Below, piece after piece: positions 1-8,896 of a DNA stretch of 64,000 nt. This DNA is from Blautia faecicola (GTDB lineage: Bacteria > Bacillota > Clostridia > Lachnospirales > Lachnospiraceae): positions 564,001 through 628,000 of the forward strand of contig NZ_SDKC01000001.1 in the NCBI RefSeq assembly GCF_004123145.1. Direction: 5' to 3'. Every line of letters begins with the position of its first letter. The stretch's first letter is position 1. Position numbers and translations under genes: made by a program. The notes beneath the pieces are model-generated. The model made no database searches. It had not been told where the DNA came from and saw only the letters and a program-made list of their open reading frames with translations.

Positions 1-40
1 GAAATTTTAAGGTTCCGACAGCAGTATAAAGTGTCAGCAT
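1..40 (-). CDS. Start of an unidentified gene, cut by the window edge
   Basis: A minus-strand ATG at 38-40 is preceded by a strong ribosome binding site (GAAGGAGG, 8 bases upstream). The first 13 codons read MLTLYTAVGTLKF and then leave the window. It follows the sigma-factor gene closely and is probably the next gene of the same leftward conjugative-element operon. Too little is visible to name a family. Confidence 0.45.
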   Translation of the reverse strand, partial: MLTLYTAVGTLKF

Positions 41-60
41 AAAAGTTCCCTCCTTCAAAG

Positions 61-645
61 TTAAGTCAGAAGTGCATAGAGTGCATCATCCTGCTGTAAT
101 AGTTTCCGTGCTTTGCTCTGCCATGCCCGTACACGATTGGCTGGTACTTGATAGTGCCTTGCAAGGTCAAAACTGGTATAGCCCTGCTGCTGCAGCCAAA
201 GGGAAGCGATTCCCTTTTGGATGGTGGAGCACTGACCGGTACCAAGCCGGGAGATATGTTCCAGCAGCAGTGTCTGGGCGGTATCCGTTTCCGGCTGTGA
301 TGCCTGTGCATCTTCGTAGGAGAACAGTTCCTGATAGGAGAGGGATTCCCCTTCCACCGGAGTTTCCTGAAGAGAACACAGCATGGAGCGGTCACGGGCA
401 GTTTCCCGCCAGTAGTCAAAGATGGCGTGGCGGATAAGGGTTCTGGCATACGGCAGGAAAGGTCTGTCCTTATCAAAGCGGGCAGCCGCCCGGCACAGAG
501 CCAGATAACCGATCTGGCATAATTCCTGCTGTTCCTCCTCGGATACATAGGCGGAGGTTCGTGTCATGGAACGGATCATTTGCGGCACCAGATCCATGGA
601 TGTTTCCACCAGTTGTTTTTGAGCGGTATTCAGTGGTATAGTCAT
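61..645 (-). CDS. Sigma-70 family RNA polymerase sigma factor of the conjugative element
   Basis: The 194-residue protein has a recognisable sigma region 2 at about residues 36-85 (EELCQIGYLALCRAAARFD, then FLPYARTLIRHAIFDYWRE), the part that binds the core enzyme and the -10 element. The C-terminal part (about 150-185, ending VPANRVRAWQSKARKLLQ) looks like a region 4 helix-turn-helix. Small sigma factors of this kind are common in Clostridia conjugative elements and may direct transcription of the element's own operons; that role is inferred. The ATG at 645 has an AAAGGCGG site upstream. It is co-transcribed with the zinc-finger gene just upstream (16-bp gap). A candidate shared promoter box lies in front of other operons of this element. 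Confidence 0.8.
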   Translation of the reverse strand: MTIPLNTAQKQLVETSMDLVPQMIRSMTRTSAYVSEEEQQELCQIGYLALCRAAARFDKDRPFLPYARTLIRHAIFDYWRETARDRSMLCSLQETPVEGESLSYQELFSYEDAQASQPETDTAQTLLLEHISRLGTGQCSTIQKGIASLWLQQQGYTSFDLARHYQVPANRVRAWQSKARKLLQQDDALYALLT

Positions 646-661
646 CTTCTGTCACCGCCTT

Positions 662-1081
662 TCAACTGGCCGCCCGGAGGCGGCAGGGAATATGGTTGTT
701 TTTCAGGACATCTGCGGATGCCTGGATAAGCTGGTCACACATATAATTGCTGAACTGTCCGATGTGTGCCTGCTTTTCTGTCAGGCAGAACTTGTCTGCC
801 ACCCATCGGTAGGCTTCCGCTTTACTCAGGATTCCCTGTTTCCAGATCTCATCGAAGATCCGGTGTGCCTGAATCCGTTTCTGCCGGAGTTCCCGGTTGG
901 CAAGAGTCCCTTTGGGAGTTCTGGTTCCCGGATGCACGCCGACATAGGAATTGCAGGATGGATAGTGGGAGCAGACATAAACCTGTCCGCCATGAGAATG
1001 CGTTCCATATACAAAGGATGCATCTCTTAATATTGCTGTTCCGCCGCAGTAAGGGCAGCGGATGATTTTTGGTTTCTTCAT
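662..1081 (-). CDS. DUF3268-type zinc-finger protein
   Basis: A 139-residue protein with two cysteine pairs near the N-terminus: CPYCGG at about residues 9-14 and VCSHYPSCNSYVG at about 36-48. These would form a zinc ribbon, and the GTHSHGG and GTRTPKGTL motifs around them match the DUF3268 zinc-finger family. The rest is helical and basic. The family is frequent in Firmicutes conjugative elements with no established function; nucleic-acid binding is an inference. It lies 16 bp upstream of the sigma-factor gene. Its own 5-prime region holds the GTACGTAC palindrome. Confidence 0.7.
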   Translation of the reverse strand: MKKPKIIRCPYCGGTAILRDASFVYGTHSHGGQVYVCSHYPSCNSYVGVHPGTRTPKGTLANRELRQKRIQAHRIFDEIWKQGILSKAEAYRWVADKFCLTEKQAHIGQFSNYMCDQLIQASADVLKNNHIPCRLRAAS

Positions 1082-1134
1082 CTGTTTTCACCTCGCTTGT
1101 ACATACACGATACGTAACGTGTACGTGAATAACC

Positions 1135-1163
1135 AGTACGTACTGTATACTTATATTGTAAGT
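1135..1163 (-). promoter_or_regulatory. GTACGTAC palindrome plus ACTTACAATA box upstream of the zinc-finger/sigma operon
   Basis: On the minus strand ACTTACAATA (1154-1163) is followed after 10 bp by the palindrome AGTACGTACT (1135-1144), 54 bp before the zinc-finger start codon. The same two boxes, 13 bp apart, occur upstream of the DUF5697 gene (27277-27307). Related TACGT-rich sequence fills 1102-1130. No canonical -35/-10 pair is obvious, so this may be an operator or an unusual promoter. Confidence 0.45.
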
Positions 1164-1241
1164 AAGCAGGTGATGAATTCCCATAGGACGCAAGCGGATA
1201 CTGATCCCAGATTCGGACTAAATGGCACGAATCCCCATTTT

Positions 1242-1517
1242 TCAGATGCCGGGATAGAAAATTGCTCGGATGAGCGGGAATAAGCCGCTGTCTGTGAAAC
1301 GTGGATAATTAACCGGTGTAAAGATGAACTTCTCACAGAAAATCCGTAGCAGGAATAAGCTGATCAGTACCAGACAGAGCAGGTAAGTGTTCCTGCGCCT
1401 TCTGGTCCATGGCTTTTTCGGACGGAATTTCATATACAGGACAAAAATCATGGGAATAAATATCAGGTTCGTAAAGACCTGATCGATACATTGGATGATT
1501 GAAATTACGTTTAACAT
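1242..1517 (-). CDS. Small membrane protein, unknown function
   Basis: A 91-residue protein with two likely membrane segments (about residues 10-29, VFTNLIFIPMIFVLYMKF, and about 45-62, YLLCLVLISLFLLRIFCEKF) separated by a strongly basic loop (RPKKPWTRRRRN). The ATG at 1517 has an excellent AAAGGAGG site 7 bases upstream. It sits in the conjugative operon between the cysteine-rich gene and the zinc-finger gene. No family recognised. A TACGTAC sequence upstream (about 1547) resembles the palindrome found at 1136. Confidence 0.55.
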   Translation of the reverse strand: MLNVISIIQCIDQVFTNLIFIPMIFVLYMKFRPKKPWTRRRRNTYLLCLVLISLFLLRIFCEKFIFTPVNYPRFTDSGLFPLIRAIFYPGI

Positions 1518-1579
1518 AGGCAGTGCCTCCTTTCTTTACATATCCTGTACGTATAAGAGCCTGAAAGTGCAACTTTTTG

Positions 1580-1948
1580 TTACCAGTCATATTGCTGGTT
1601 CTCCTGAAGCCGGAGCAGTGCCGGAATGGGACATGGCTTTAAAGGCAGCTTCTGAGCGGCCAGATAGGGCAGATAAAGCTCTGTAAAAGCAGCAATGCTC
1701 ATGCTTCCGGTACATTCGGTTGGCTCCGGTATCCGGGGAAACAAAAGCGCTGCATCTGAAAGAGGGAGGATGCAGGGGCTTCCCGTTTCATCCGGATGGA
1801 ATAAAAAGCCAGAGTTCTCACAGCTTTCCTGTGCGTTACAAGTGCGGCACCAGACGTAGATACAGGAGTGCCAGTTCCCTTCACAGAGGTTCAGAAAATG
1901 ACGGATGTGCTTGGCATCTGTCTTGCAGTGGGGGTGTTTCATATTCAT
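1580..1948 (-). CDS. Cysteine-rich hypothetical protein
   Basis: About 122 residues with many Cys and His in the first half (HPHCKT, HFLNLCEGNWHSCIYVWC, CNAQESC), spaced as in zinc-binding proteins. The second half is Pro/Leu-rich with no recognised domain. The start is uncertain: GTG at 1951, ATG at 1948 or ATG at 1942 all follow an AGGTGATG sequence. It is the gene directly after the VaFE surface protein in the leftward operon, with a hairpin between them. Real but unassigned. Confidence 0.5.
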   Translation of the reverse strand: MNMKHPHCKTDAKHIRHFLNLCEGNWHSCIYVWCRTCNAQESCENSGFLFHPDETGSPCILPLSDAALLFPRIPEPTECTGSMSIAAFTELYLPYLAAQKLPLKPCPIPALLRLQENQQYDW

Positions 1949-1962
1949 CACCTACTAAAGAA

Positions 1963-1991
1963 GCAGGCAGTTCCATGTGGGAGCTGCCTGC
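1963..1991 (-). terminator. Intrinsic terminator after the VaFE adhesin gene
   Basis: GCAGGCAG (1963-1970) pairs with CTGCCTGC (1984-1991), with further pairing towards the loop. On the minus strand it is followed by TTCTTT. It lies just after the adhesin stop and 12 bp before the next gene, so read-through is probably partial. Confidence 0.6.
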
Positions 1992-2009
1992 AGGAGTCTT
2001 CGTTATGAG

Positions 2010-5000
2010 TTACTGATGTTTCTTTTTGCGTTTGAAGTAAACGATGCCCAGGACACTTGCACCTGCAAGTGCAGCTATGGCGATTCCGGCATACAGGAGA
2101 AGCGGCGTCTCATCGCCGGTCTTTACAGGCGGAGCTACCGGAGGCGTCTCCGGTTCTTTCGGAAGCTCTGTCATGTGTACGGTCTGACCTTCATCCTTCA
2201 GATCCTCATGGGAAGCAATCTCATGCTCGGTTTTTCCGTCTGTATAGTAGAGCTTTTCAAAGACAACCACATCCTGTCCTGCAAGAGCAGAAGCGTCGAA
2301 GGTAAAGGTAACTTCCACAGAGCCGCCAGCTTTTTCTGCTTTAAATTCTGCCTGAGCGGTAACTGGTTTTCCGTCTTTTAACAAAGCCTCTCCGGTTTCC
2401 TTATTCATCAGGGTTCCGATGACTTTGTACTCAGATCCAGGCATCAGACCATGATAAGTGACCGTATCTACGATAGTCGCTTCCTTGGAAGCAGAGACAT
2501 CCTGATCCCCGTCACTGCCGTCTTTGGCTGTGGTTTTGATTTCCGGGAAGTAGATGGTCTGGTTGGCATCCTTGATGTCCGCATGTACCGCTACTTTGTG
2601 TTCTTCATAGCTAAGTGTTTCAAAGGCAACGAGTGTTTTACCGGAGAGAGCAGAGGCATCAAAGGTAAAGGAAAGCTCGACACTTCCACTTAGTTCTTCC
2701 GGTGTGAAGCTTGTTTCCGCTGTCACAGCCTTTCCGCCCACCTCGAACGGTTTTTCGGTTTCCGCATTCATGAGTGTGCCTGTCAGTTTGTACTCTTTGC
2801 CTGGGATCAGGTTTTCGTATTCCACCAGATCCGTAAGCGTCAGTTCCTTTTCCGGTTTTGCATAGTGTGTGCCGGAAGCAGCATCTGTTGCAGTGGTTTT
2901 GATTTCCGGGAAGTAAATAGTCTGTCCTTCATCCGCAATGTCTGCGTGTACGGCAACTTCCTTGTCTTTGTAAGCCAGGGATTCAAAGACAACTACCGTT
3001 TTCCCTTTTAAGGAGCTGGCATCAAAGGTAAAGGTAACCTCTACCGTACCAGCGGATTCTTTTGGCTTGAAGGATGCTTTTGCTGTCACCGGTTTTCCGT
3101 CTGCTTCGACTGGTTTCTTTGTTTCTTTATCCATCAGAGTTCCGGTCACTTCATATTTCTGGTTAGGAACCAGCCCCTTAAAGGAAACCGTATCCACCAG
3201 CGTGATTTCTTTCTTTGCACAGGAAATATTGGAGTTCGTGTCCGTATCTTTCGCAGTAGTCTTGATTTCCGGGAAATAGATGGTCTGGTCTTCATCGTTG
3301 ATGTCGGTATGGACTGCAAGCTGCATCTCATCCTGATATAATTCCTCGAAGACTACGGTTGTTTTGCCCTTTAAGGAAGTTGCATCAAAGGTAAAGGTTA
3401 CTTTGACGGAGCCGGAGGATTTCTTTGCAGTAAATTCAGTTTCAGAAATCACCGGTTTTTCATCCACAAGGATTGGTTCCCCGGTTTCTTTATCCATTAA
3501 GGTTCCGGTCAGTTTGTATTTCTGGCCCTTTTTCAGTCCTTCGTATTCCACAACGTCTTCAATGGTCACTTCTTTTGCCGGCTGGCTCATGTGTGTACCG
3601 GTCTCGGCATCCAGAGCAGTCGTGCCGATCTCAATGGCATCATCGGTCAGAGTTCCAACCTGTATCAGAACAGAATCCTTATAAACCTTGACTTCAAAGG
3701 TTAAAAGATCCATGCCTTTGTTGGAATCACAACGCTGTTCCGCCAGAGTGTAAGTATCGTAAATGAGAGCACCTTTGGAATCATCCGGTTTGGAGGTGCC
3801 GAACCAGATGCCGTCTTCCGAAGACTCACCCCGGTTGGTATTTGCGGTATGTTTGTTCCATTTGGAGGAAGTGCTGGCATAACCGTTGGCATCTGTCACA
3901 ATCACATGGCTTTCGCCTGTTGTTTTGGAAGTGATCTTAAATGGCACATTTGCTAGACGGTTCTGGCTGCCGTCAGCAATCTTGACAAATTCCAGATCCC
4001 CGCGGATGACCTGATTGGAGATGGAATTGTCTTTTGCAGTCAGTTCCACGATTTTTCCCTGTTCTGTGATGTCAAATTCTACAGAGATCTTTCCGCTGTT
4101 CAGATAACCGGAAGGTGCAGTTGTTTCATCCACACGGTAATGTCCGAATGGGAGAGCATCTTTTGCAGTTGCAGCAATACCGGATTTATCTGTAGTAAGG
4201 GTAAGGACCACCTGATCTTTGGTATAGGATTTCCCGTCTACCAGTACAGGATTGTCATTTAAAGTAGTAATTGTAAAGACCGCACCTTCCAAAGTGGCAG
4301 AACCCTGCGGTTTTGCTTTTCCGGTTTCGATGTCACGTTTCTGGATTTTGACTCCGCCACGAATGACGGATTCTTCTGCGGTTGAAGACTGGTATACGGA
4401 AATGGTTTCCTGATTGCCCTCCGCTTCAATCTTTTGTACAAAAATAGTTGGATTGAGCTGATAACCCGCAGGGGCTTTGCTTTCCTGTACAGTTACAGTA
4501 CCAAGTGGAAGGCAGACCGTTTTGCCGTCACTTGTATAATAGAAGGCATCGCCGCTTATAAAATAATCTTTCGTAAAATGCATCTTTCCGGAAGCGTCTG
4601 TTTTTAATACCCAGGTACGTGCCGGTTTCTTTCCAGCTTCTGCAGGATCGCTGTCAGACTGCTCGGTATAGAACTTGACTGTAAATTCTGTGTTTGCAAG
4701 GGAAGCTGCTCCCTGTGGGGAGGCTTTCTTTGTTTCAGCATCCAGCTTTTCAAGCACCAGATCCATGGGATTATTCTGCGGAATCTCTGTTACGTTTGCA
4801 GCAGAAGTCTGTTCTGCTTTTACAGTGACTTTGTGAGCTTTGGTGTCTACAATGTAGCCTTTGGAAGCAGAGAGCTCTTTTACGGTATAATCGCCTTCCT
4901 CCAGTTCGCCGGATCTGGCATACCCGTTTTCATCGGTGGTCAGTTTCTGGATGAGCTTCTCACCCTGATAGATCCCATACACAGCACCCTTTAAGCTGTA

Positions 5001-5642
5001 ATTCGGATTCCCGTCCGATACGCTTCCGTTGGCAGAAGATTTTTTCAGTTCGATCCAGCCGTTTGGAACCTGATACCAGCTTCCGGCAATGGTCTGGCTG
5101 CCCTGTCCCGGAACGATGAATGCCCGAAAGCCTTCCGGCGGGTTCGGAAGTCCCTGGATGGCACTGGCTACTTCCAGTGCTTTATCAATATAGGACTGCG
5201 GAGCGCCATGGAAGGCTCCGGTGTCAGCAGAATTGCCGGCATAGATGTAAGCGACAACCAGATGTCCGATGACATAGCTGTTGTCATCACTCCAGCCGCT
5301 GAAATATTTATCCTTGACGACTTTATCGTAGCCGTAGCCGCCGTTTAAGTAGTAGAGAGCTTTTCTGAGCGGGGAGTTCTGGCTTAAAAGGTCATAGGAA
5401 TAGGAACCAGAGGAAGGTGTTTTCCTCAGTGGTTCCACGCAGTAAGCAGTATTGCTCCCGTCAAAACTCATGCGGGAGGTAAAATAGCTGCCGTAAGGGA
5501 TATTGGCACCTGCCTTATAGCTGATGGTGCCGTCGGCTGCATGAACCGGAAAACTGCCGGAAAACAATGCGCCGACTGCGACAAGGACTGCCAGCAGCAT
5601 AGCCAGCGTCCGTCTGGTATAGGATTTGTATGTCTGTAACAT
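2010..5642 (-). CDS. VaFE-repeat, sortase-anchored surface adhesin of the conjugative element
   Basis: A 1210-residue cell-wall protein. A signal peptide (about 1-36, ending in PVHAA) is followed by a thioester-type adhesin head containing TAYCVEP near residue 68. Next come SpaA/Cna-B-like beta-sandwich domains (about 195-660) and four VaFE repeats of about 120 residues each (about 668-1160), each closing with a motif such as DQTIYFPEIKTTA. The C-terminus has PPVKTG (an LPXTG-like sortase signal), a membrane helix and a KRKKK tail. Such proteins are thought to hold donor and recipient together or to build surface fibres during conjugation; this is a family-based inference. It follows virB4 after a hairpin that could lower its expression. 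ATG at 5642 has a GAAGGAGGAG site. The four repeats also appear in the DNA as a period of about 360 bp. Confidence 0.85.
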   Translation of the reverse strand: MLQTYKSYTRRTLAMLLAVLVAVGALFSGSFPVHAADGTISYKAGANIPYGSYFTSRMSFDGSNTAYCVEPLRKTPSSGSYSYDLLSQNSPLRKALYYLNGGYGYDKVVKDKYFSGWSDDNSYVIGHLVVAYIYAGNSADTGAFHGAPQSYIDKALEVASAIQGLPNPPEGFRAFIVPGQGSQTIAGSWYQVPNGWIELKKSSANGSVSDGNPNYSLKGAVYGIYQGEKLIQKLTTDENGYARSGELEEGDYTVKELSASKGYIVDTKAHKVTVKAEQTSAANVTEIPQNNPMDLVLEKLDAETKKASPQGAASLANTEFTVKFYTEQSDSDPAEAGKKPARTWVLKTDASGKMHFTKDYFISGDAFYYTSDGKTVCLPLGTVTVQESKAPAGYQLNPTIFVQKIEAEGNQETISVYQSSTAEESVIRGGVKIQKRDIETGKAKPQGSATLEGAVFTITTLNDNPVLVDGKSYTKDQVVLTLTTDKSGIAATAKDALPFGHYRVDETTAPSGYLNSGKISVEFDITEQGKIVELTAKDNSISNQVIRGDLEFVKIADGSQNRLANVPFKITSKTTGESHVIVTDANGYASTSSKWNKHTANTNRGESSEDGIWFGTSKPDDSKGALIYDTYTLAEQRCDSNKGMDLLTFEVKVYKDSVLIQVGTLTDDAIEIGTTALDAETGTHMSQPAKEVTIEDVVEYEGLKKGQKYKLTGTLMDKETGEPILVDEKPVISETEFTAKKSSGSVKVTFTFDATSLKGKTTVVFEELYQDEMQLAVHTDINDEDQTIYFPEIKTTAKDTDTNSNISCAKKEITLVDTVSFKGLVPNQKYEVTGTLMDKETKKPVEADGKPVTAKASFKPKESAGTVEVTFTFDASSLKGKTVVVFESLAYKDKEVAVHADIADEGQTIYFPEIKTTATDAASGTHYAKPEKELTLTDLVEYENLIPGKEYKLTGTLMNAETEKPFEVGGKAVTAETSFTPEELSGSVELSFTFDASALSGKTLVAFETLSYEEHKVAVHADIKDANQTIYFPEIKTTAKDGSDGDQDVSASKEATIVDTVTYHGLMPGSEYKVIGTLMNKETGEALLKDGKPVTAQAEFKAEKAGGSVEVTFTFDASALAGQDVVVFEKLYYTDGKTEHEIASHEDLKDEGQTVHMTELPKEPETPPVAPPVKTGDETPLLLYAGIAIAALAGASVLGIVYFKRKKKHQ
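2165..3640 (-). repeat. Four tandem VaFE-domain repeats of about 360 bp
   Basis: Near-identical blocks encoding YFPEIKTTA recur at about 3265, 2905 and 2545, a period of 360 bp, with a diverged last copy ending near 2165. Each unit codes for one VaFE domain. Repeats of this similarity can recombine, so repeat number may differ between strains, and assembly here deserves care. Confidence 0.75.
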
Positions 5643-5674
5643 AAGTCTCCTCCTTCTTGAAGTTCAAATGAAAA

Positions 5675-5694
5675 GGGCAGCGTCAGTGCTGCCC
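5675..5694 (-). terminator. Hairpin between virB4-like and adhesin genes
   Basis: A perfect 7-bp stem, GGGCAGC (5675-5681) with GCTGCCC (5688-5694), is followed on the minus strand by TTTTCATTTG. It lies in the 56-bp gap between the VirB4 stop and the adhesin start, so it can act as a partial terminator tuning adhesin levels. Confidence 0.55.
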
Positions 5695-5698
5695 AAAG

Positions 5699-8600
5699 TT
5701 ACACGGCCTGTTTCTTCTGCTTCGCAAGGATTTCCAGAAGCTCCTGCCGATCTGTGGTAATCAGCTCCTTTTCAAGATTGGAAGCCTTAAATTCCACAGT
5801 GATGTTATTGTTGTTGGTTGAGATCAGACCGTTTCCTCGTTGGAAATGGGTGATGTTCATAACTTCCGTTTCCGACAGGTGCAGGATGGTCTTCACTCGC
5901 TGCGCCTCTTCATCCTCCATATTGAGAATGATCTTGGTCTTGCAGTTGTTGATGATGCCTTTGCCGTATTTTCCGTCATCCAGAGCAAAGAAGTCGTTTA
6001 AATCCTGCGTGGCAAAGATGCCGGCTCCAGAGTAAGCCCGGATGATCTTGGCAATCTCCAGTACGAATTCCGCTGCAAGTCGGTTGCTGGATGCACCGAT
6101 GAGCTGCCAGACCTCATCGACAAAGATGGCTTTCTCTTCGGTACGGTTTTCCTTCGCTTTATCCCAGACATAATCCAGGGCAACGAACATGCCGACCGTT
6201 AAAAGATCGCTGGAACCGGTCAGTTCGGAGATATCCAGTACCGTATATTTATTGGTCAGGTCCACATTGGTCTGCTGGTTAAAGGAAGAAGCAGAACCGT
6301 GAACCAGGCGGTTCAGGATATGAGCCAGACGTTTGGTATCCTCGCTTTCCAGCAGGACATTGTAGACATCCTCCAGAATGGGCATCTTTTTGTACTGCTC
6401 CGGATGCTGCGGATCTGTCAGGGATTCATTTTTATGTGTAATCCCTTTTAAGGCATAGGTTTTGATCAGGGCTTCATCCAGAAGCTGCTTCTCCTCATGG
6501 GACATATCCGGGATCAGCAGGCTGAAAAAGATATGAAGCCGCTGAATCTTGCCAGCCAGTGCGGAGGCATCGAGGGTCGGTCCGTCTAAAAGTTCATTTA
6601 CAGAATTATCCACCTTTCGGATTTCCATGATGTTGATACAGTTTTTGCTGGCAGGGGAGATCTGGATAAATTCTCCGCCGACATTCCTTGCAGCCCGGTA
6701 AAATTCGTGTCCCTTTAGGGGAGCGATGATGAACACCTGGATGCCTTTTCTTCGCATCCTTAGTGCCATGGTCTGCATGGTGAAGGTCTTTCCTGCTCCC
6801 GAACAGCCTAAGATACAGATGTTGCTGTTCTTGTACTGCCTGGAATCAAAGATATCCGCAATGACCAGGGAATTGTTATGCTTGTTTACCCCAAAGAGGA
6901 TTCCGTTATCATCGCAGATACTGTAGCTGACGAAGGGATAGCAGCTTGCCGCCCCGGAAGTCAGTACGTTCCGCTTGGACAGCTTAAAAAGCTTCTTGTC
7001 CAGATTTGCCAGCGGCAGGGAGGAGAGAAAGCCCTGTTCCTGTAAAAAGTAGCAGGAGTGTAAGTTCATATCCTGCGAGATCAGGAGCTTTTTCATTTCC
7101 TGAATCCGCCATTGCAGTTCTTCCAACGTGGAAGCAGTAATGGTGATGAGAAGATTCATGTAATAGAAATCTTCGTTATTGGCAAGCCCTTGTTTTAAGA
7201 AGTAACCGGAGCGGATCGCAGAGTCCAGATCGTCATAGTCAGTGTTGGTATCGGACGCATCCTTTAATTTGGAACGGTTGATACGGATCTGCTGACCGAG
7301 ACGCTGCTGAATCTTGTCCTTTGGCTGTTTCTGGAGAAAGAAATCAATATCAATCCCTTCCCCGGCATTGACAAGGAGTGACAGCCATCCGGGAGTTACC
7401 CGGTTTTTGTAGCCGTCAGACGGCACAAGCAGGTAGGAATGGTAAAGCCCATTGATCTGCACATAATGGGAGTGCCTGAAATCCACACTTTCCGGTGCGA
7501 GAAACTCGTTGATCCGGATGTGATCCAGTTCCTCCATGCGATTTTCCTTTGTATAGGCGGACAGTACAGTGCTGATCCGGTCCGGAAGCGGAACCTCCGT
7601 ACAAAGGGTACGGTTTAACAGTGTGTACAGGACATCTGTGGTAAATTTATCCTCATTGTCATGGGTGACCACTTCATTCCCGCACTGGTACAGAAAGGTT
7701 TTGGCAGTCTGGGATGCCGTCTCAAGGGCGGCAAGGATTTCCCGTTCCTCCTCCTTCCGGTTGGCGTTGAAGGGTTCATACTCAAAAATCAGAAAGAACC
7801 GTCTGGATACTGCTTCTCTGGAACTTAAGTTCTGGACAAACTGGATGTAGTCACGCTGCAGTTCCTGACAATGAGGATCGGTTTCCCGCTCCAGCTCCAG
7901 CCGGGACTGCTCCAAATGCTTATTGATGTCTGCTTTTTTGGAGATCATCTTGATCTGGAGTTTGACCGGGCTGATCTTTAAGTAGCTGATAAAGCTGTAA
8001 ATGATGCCCTGCTGTTCTCTGGCACTTCGAAGCAGGAAGTTGATTGGTTCAATCTCCAGGATCTTCACGTACCGTCCGTCTGTGGTATAGACGATCCCGT
8101 TTTCGATTTTTTCCACCGGAAGATAATCCTCCAAGGTCTGGTCTTTCTTTCGCTTTTTTCGGGAAACGGGGTTTGCCGTGGCAGATGAGGCGTCCTTCTT
8201 GGAAACCACCTTCTTTTTCTGCTCTTTTTTTGCCGCCCGCTTTTCGGAAACTGCCCGTTTTTCTTCCTCCTTTCGTCTCCGGGCTTCCGTTTTTTTCTGG
8301 ATTTTTATCTGTTTCGCCGCCTCTTTTTTCTGTCGGCTGGCTTCTTTCTGCTCCCACTTCAGATAACGGATATCTTCCTTTGCCTGTTTTTTGATGCCCC
8401 GCTTGGTGGAGGTATCAAACTGCCGGTGTTCTTTTTTTTTACTTTTTGGCGGGGCTGGTGCGTCCGGTTCAGACTGCGGGGGAGCCGATGCCATTACTTT
8501 GGAAGGCTCTGCCATTTTTTCTGCTTTCCGGTGTTTCTTTGTCTTTGGCTCTTTGAAACGTGGTTTCCTGCGTGGCTTTCCTTCCGGAAGACTGTCGGAC

Positions 8601-8896
8601 CTCCAGATTACCCTGCGGTTCACTACAAAACGCAGGGCATTCATCAGAAAGGAAGTGATGCTCTCTCCGCCGATTCCAATCAGGGCTACCATTGCCGCCG
8701 GAAGTGCGGTCATGCAGAGAATGATGATGCGGGCAGTCAGGGACAGCGGCAGGTGGAAAACAGGGATACCGATTGCCAGGGAAAGAACAATGCTTTCTAT
8801 GGCATTGCGGATGTCAAAGGTTCCGTTTAGAATCTTGCCTTTCTCAATGAAGTTGGGCGGGATAAAGGAAACCGGTGTTTCTTCTGGCTGTGTCAT
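5699..8896 (-). CDS. VirB4-type conjugation ATPase with fused PrgI-like membrane domain
   Basis: 1065 residues. The N-terminal 100 residues contain two membrane segments typical of PrgI/VirB3-like proteins. A very basic, low-complexity Lys/Arg/Glu linker follows (about 105-250), and then a VirB4/TraE ATPase. The Walker A motif GCSGAGKT lies near residues 693-700 and Walker B AIFVDEVWQL near 922-931, followed by a conserved TQDLNDFF segment. VirB4 powers assembly of the mating channel at the inner membrane. It starts at ATG 8896 with a GGAGGTG site. The ATG overlaps the TGA of the upstream gene in an ATGA arrangement, which suggests translational coupling. Confidence 0.92.
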   Translation of the reverse strand: MTQPEETPVSFIPPNFIEKGKILNGTFDIRNAIESIVLSLAIGIPVFHLPLSLTARIIILCMTALPAAMVALIGIGGESITSFLMNALRFVVNRRVIWRSDSLPEGKPRRKPRFKEPKTKKHRKAEKMAEPSKVMASAPPQSEPDAPAPPKSKKKEHRQFDTSTKRGIKKQAKEDIRYLKWEQKEASRQKKEAAKQIKIQKKTEARRRKEEEKRAVSEKRAAKKEQKKKVVSKKDASSATANPVSRKKRKKDQTLEDYLPVEKIENGIVYTTDGRYVKILEIEPINFLLRSAREQQGIIYSFISYLKISPVKLQIKMISKKADINKHLEQSRLELERETDPHCQELQRDYIQFVQNLSSREAVSRRFFLIFEYEPFNANRKEEEREILAALETASQTAKTFLYQCGNEVVTHDNEDKFTTDVLYTLLNRTLCTEVPLPDRISTVLSAYTKENRMEELDHIRINEFLAPESVDFRHSHYVQINGLYHSYLLVPSDGYKNRVTPGWLSLLVNAGEGIDIDFFLQKQPKDKIQQRLGQQIRINRSKLKDASDTNTDYDDLDSAIRSGYFLKQGLANNEDFYYMNLLITITASTLEELQWRIQEMKKLLISQDMNLHSCYFLQEQGFLSSLPLANLDKKLFKLSKRNVLTSGAASCYPFVSYSICDDNGILFGVNKHNNSLVIADIFDSRQYKNSNICILGCSGAGKTFTMQTMALRMRRKGIQVFIIAPLKGHEFYRAARNVGGEFIQISPASKNCINIMEIRKVDNSVNELLDGPTLDASALAGKIQRLHIFFSLLIPDMSHEEKQLLDEALIKTYALKGITHKNESLTDPQHPEQYKKMPILEDVYNVLLESEDTKRLAHILNRLVHGSASSFNQQTNVDLTNKYTVLDISELTGSSDLLTVGMFVALDYVWDKAKENRTEEKAIFVDEVWQLIGASSNRLAAEFVLEIAKIIRAYSGAGIFATQDLNDFFALDDGKYGKGIINNCKTKIILNMEDEEAQRVKTILHLSETEVMNITHFQRGNGLISTNNNNITVEFKASNLEKELITTDRQELLEILAKQKKQAV

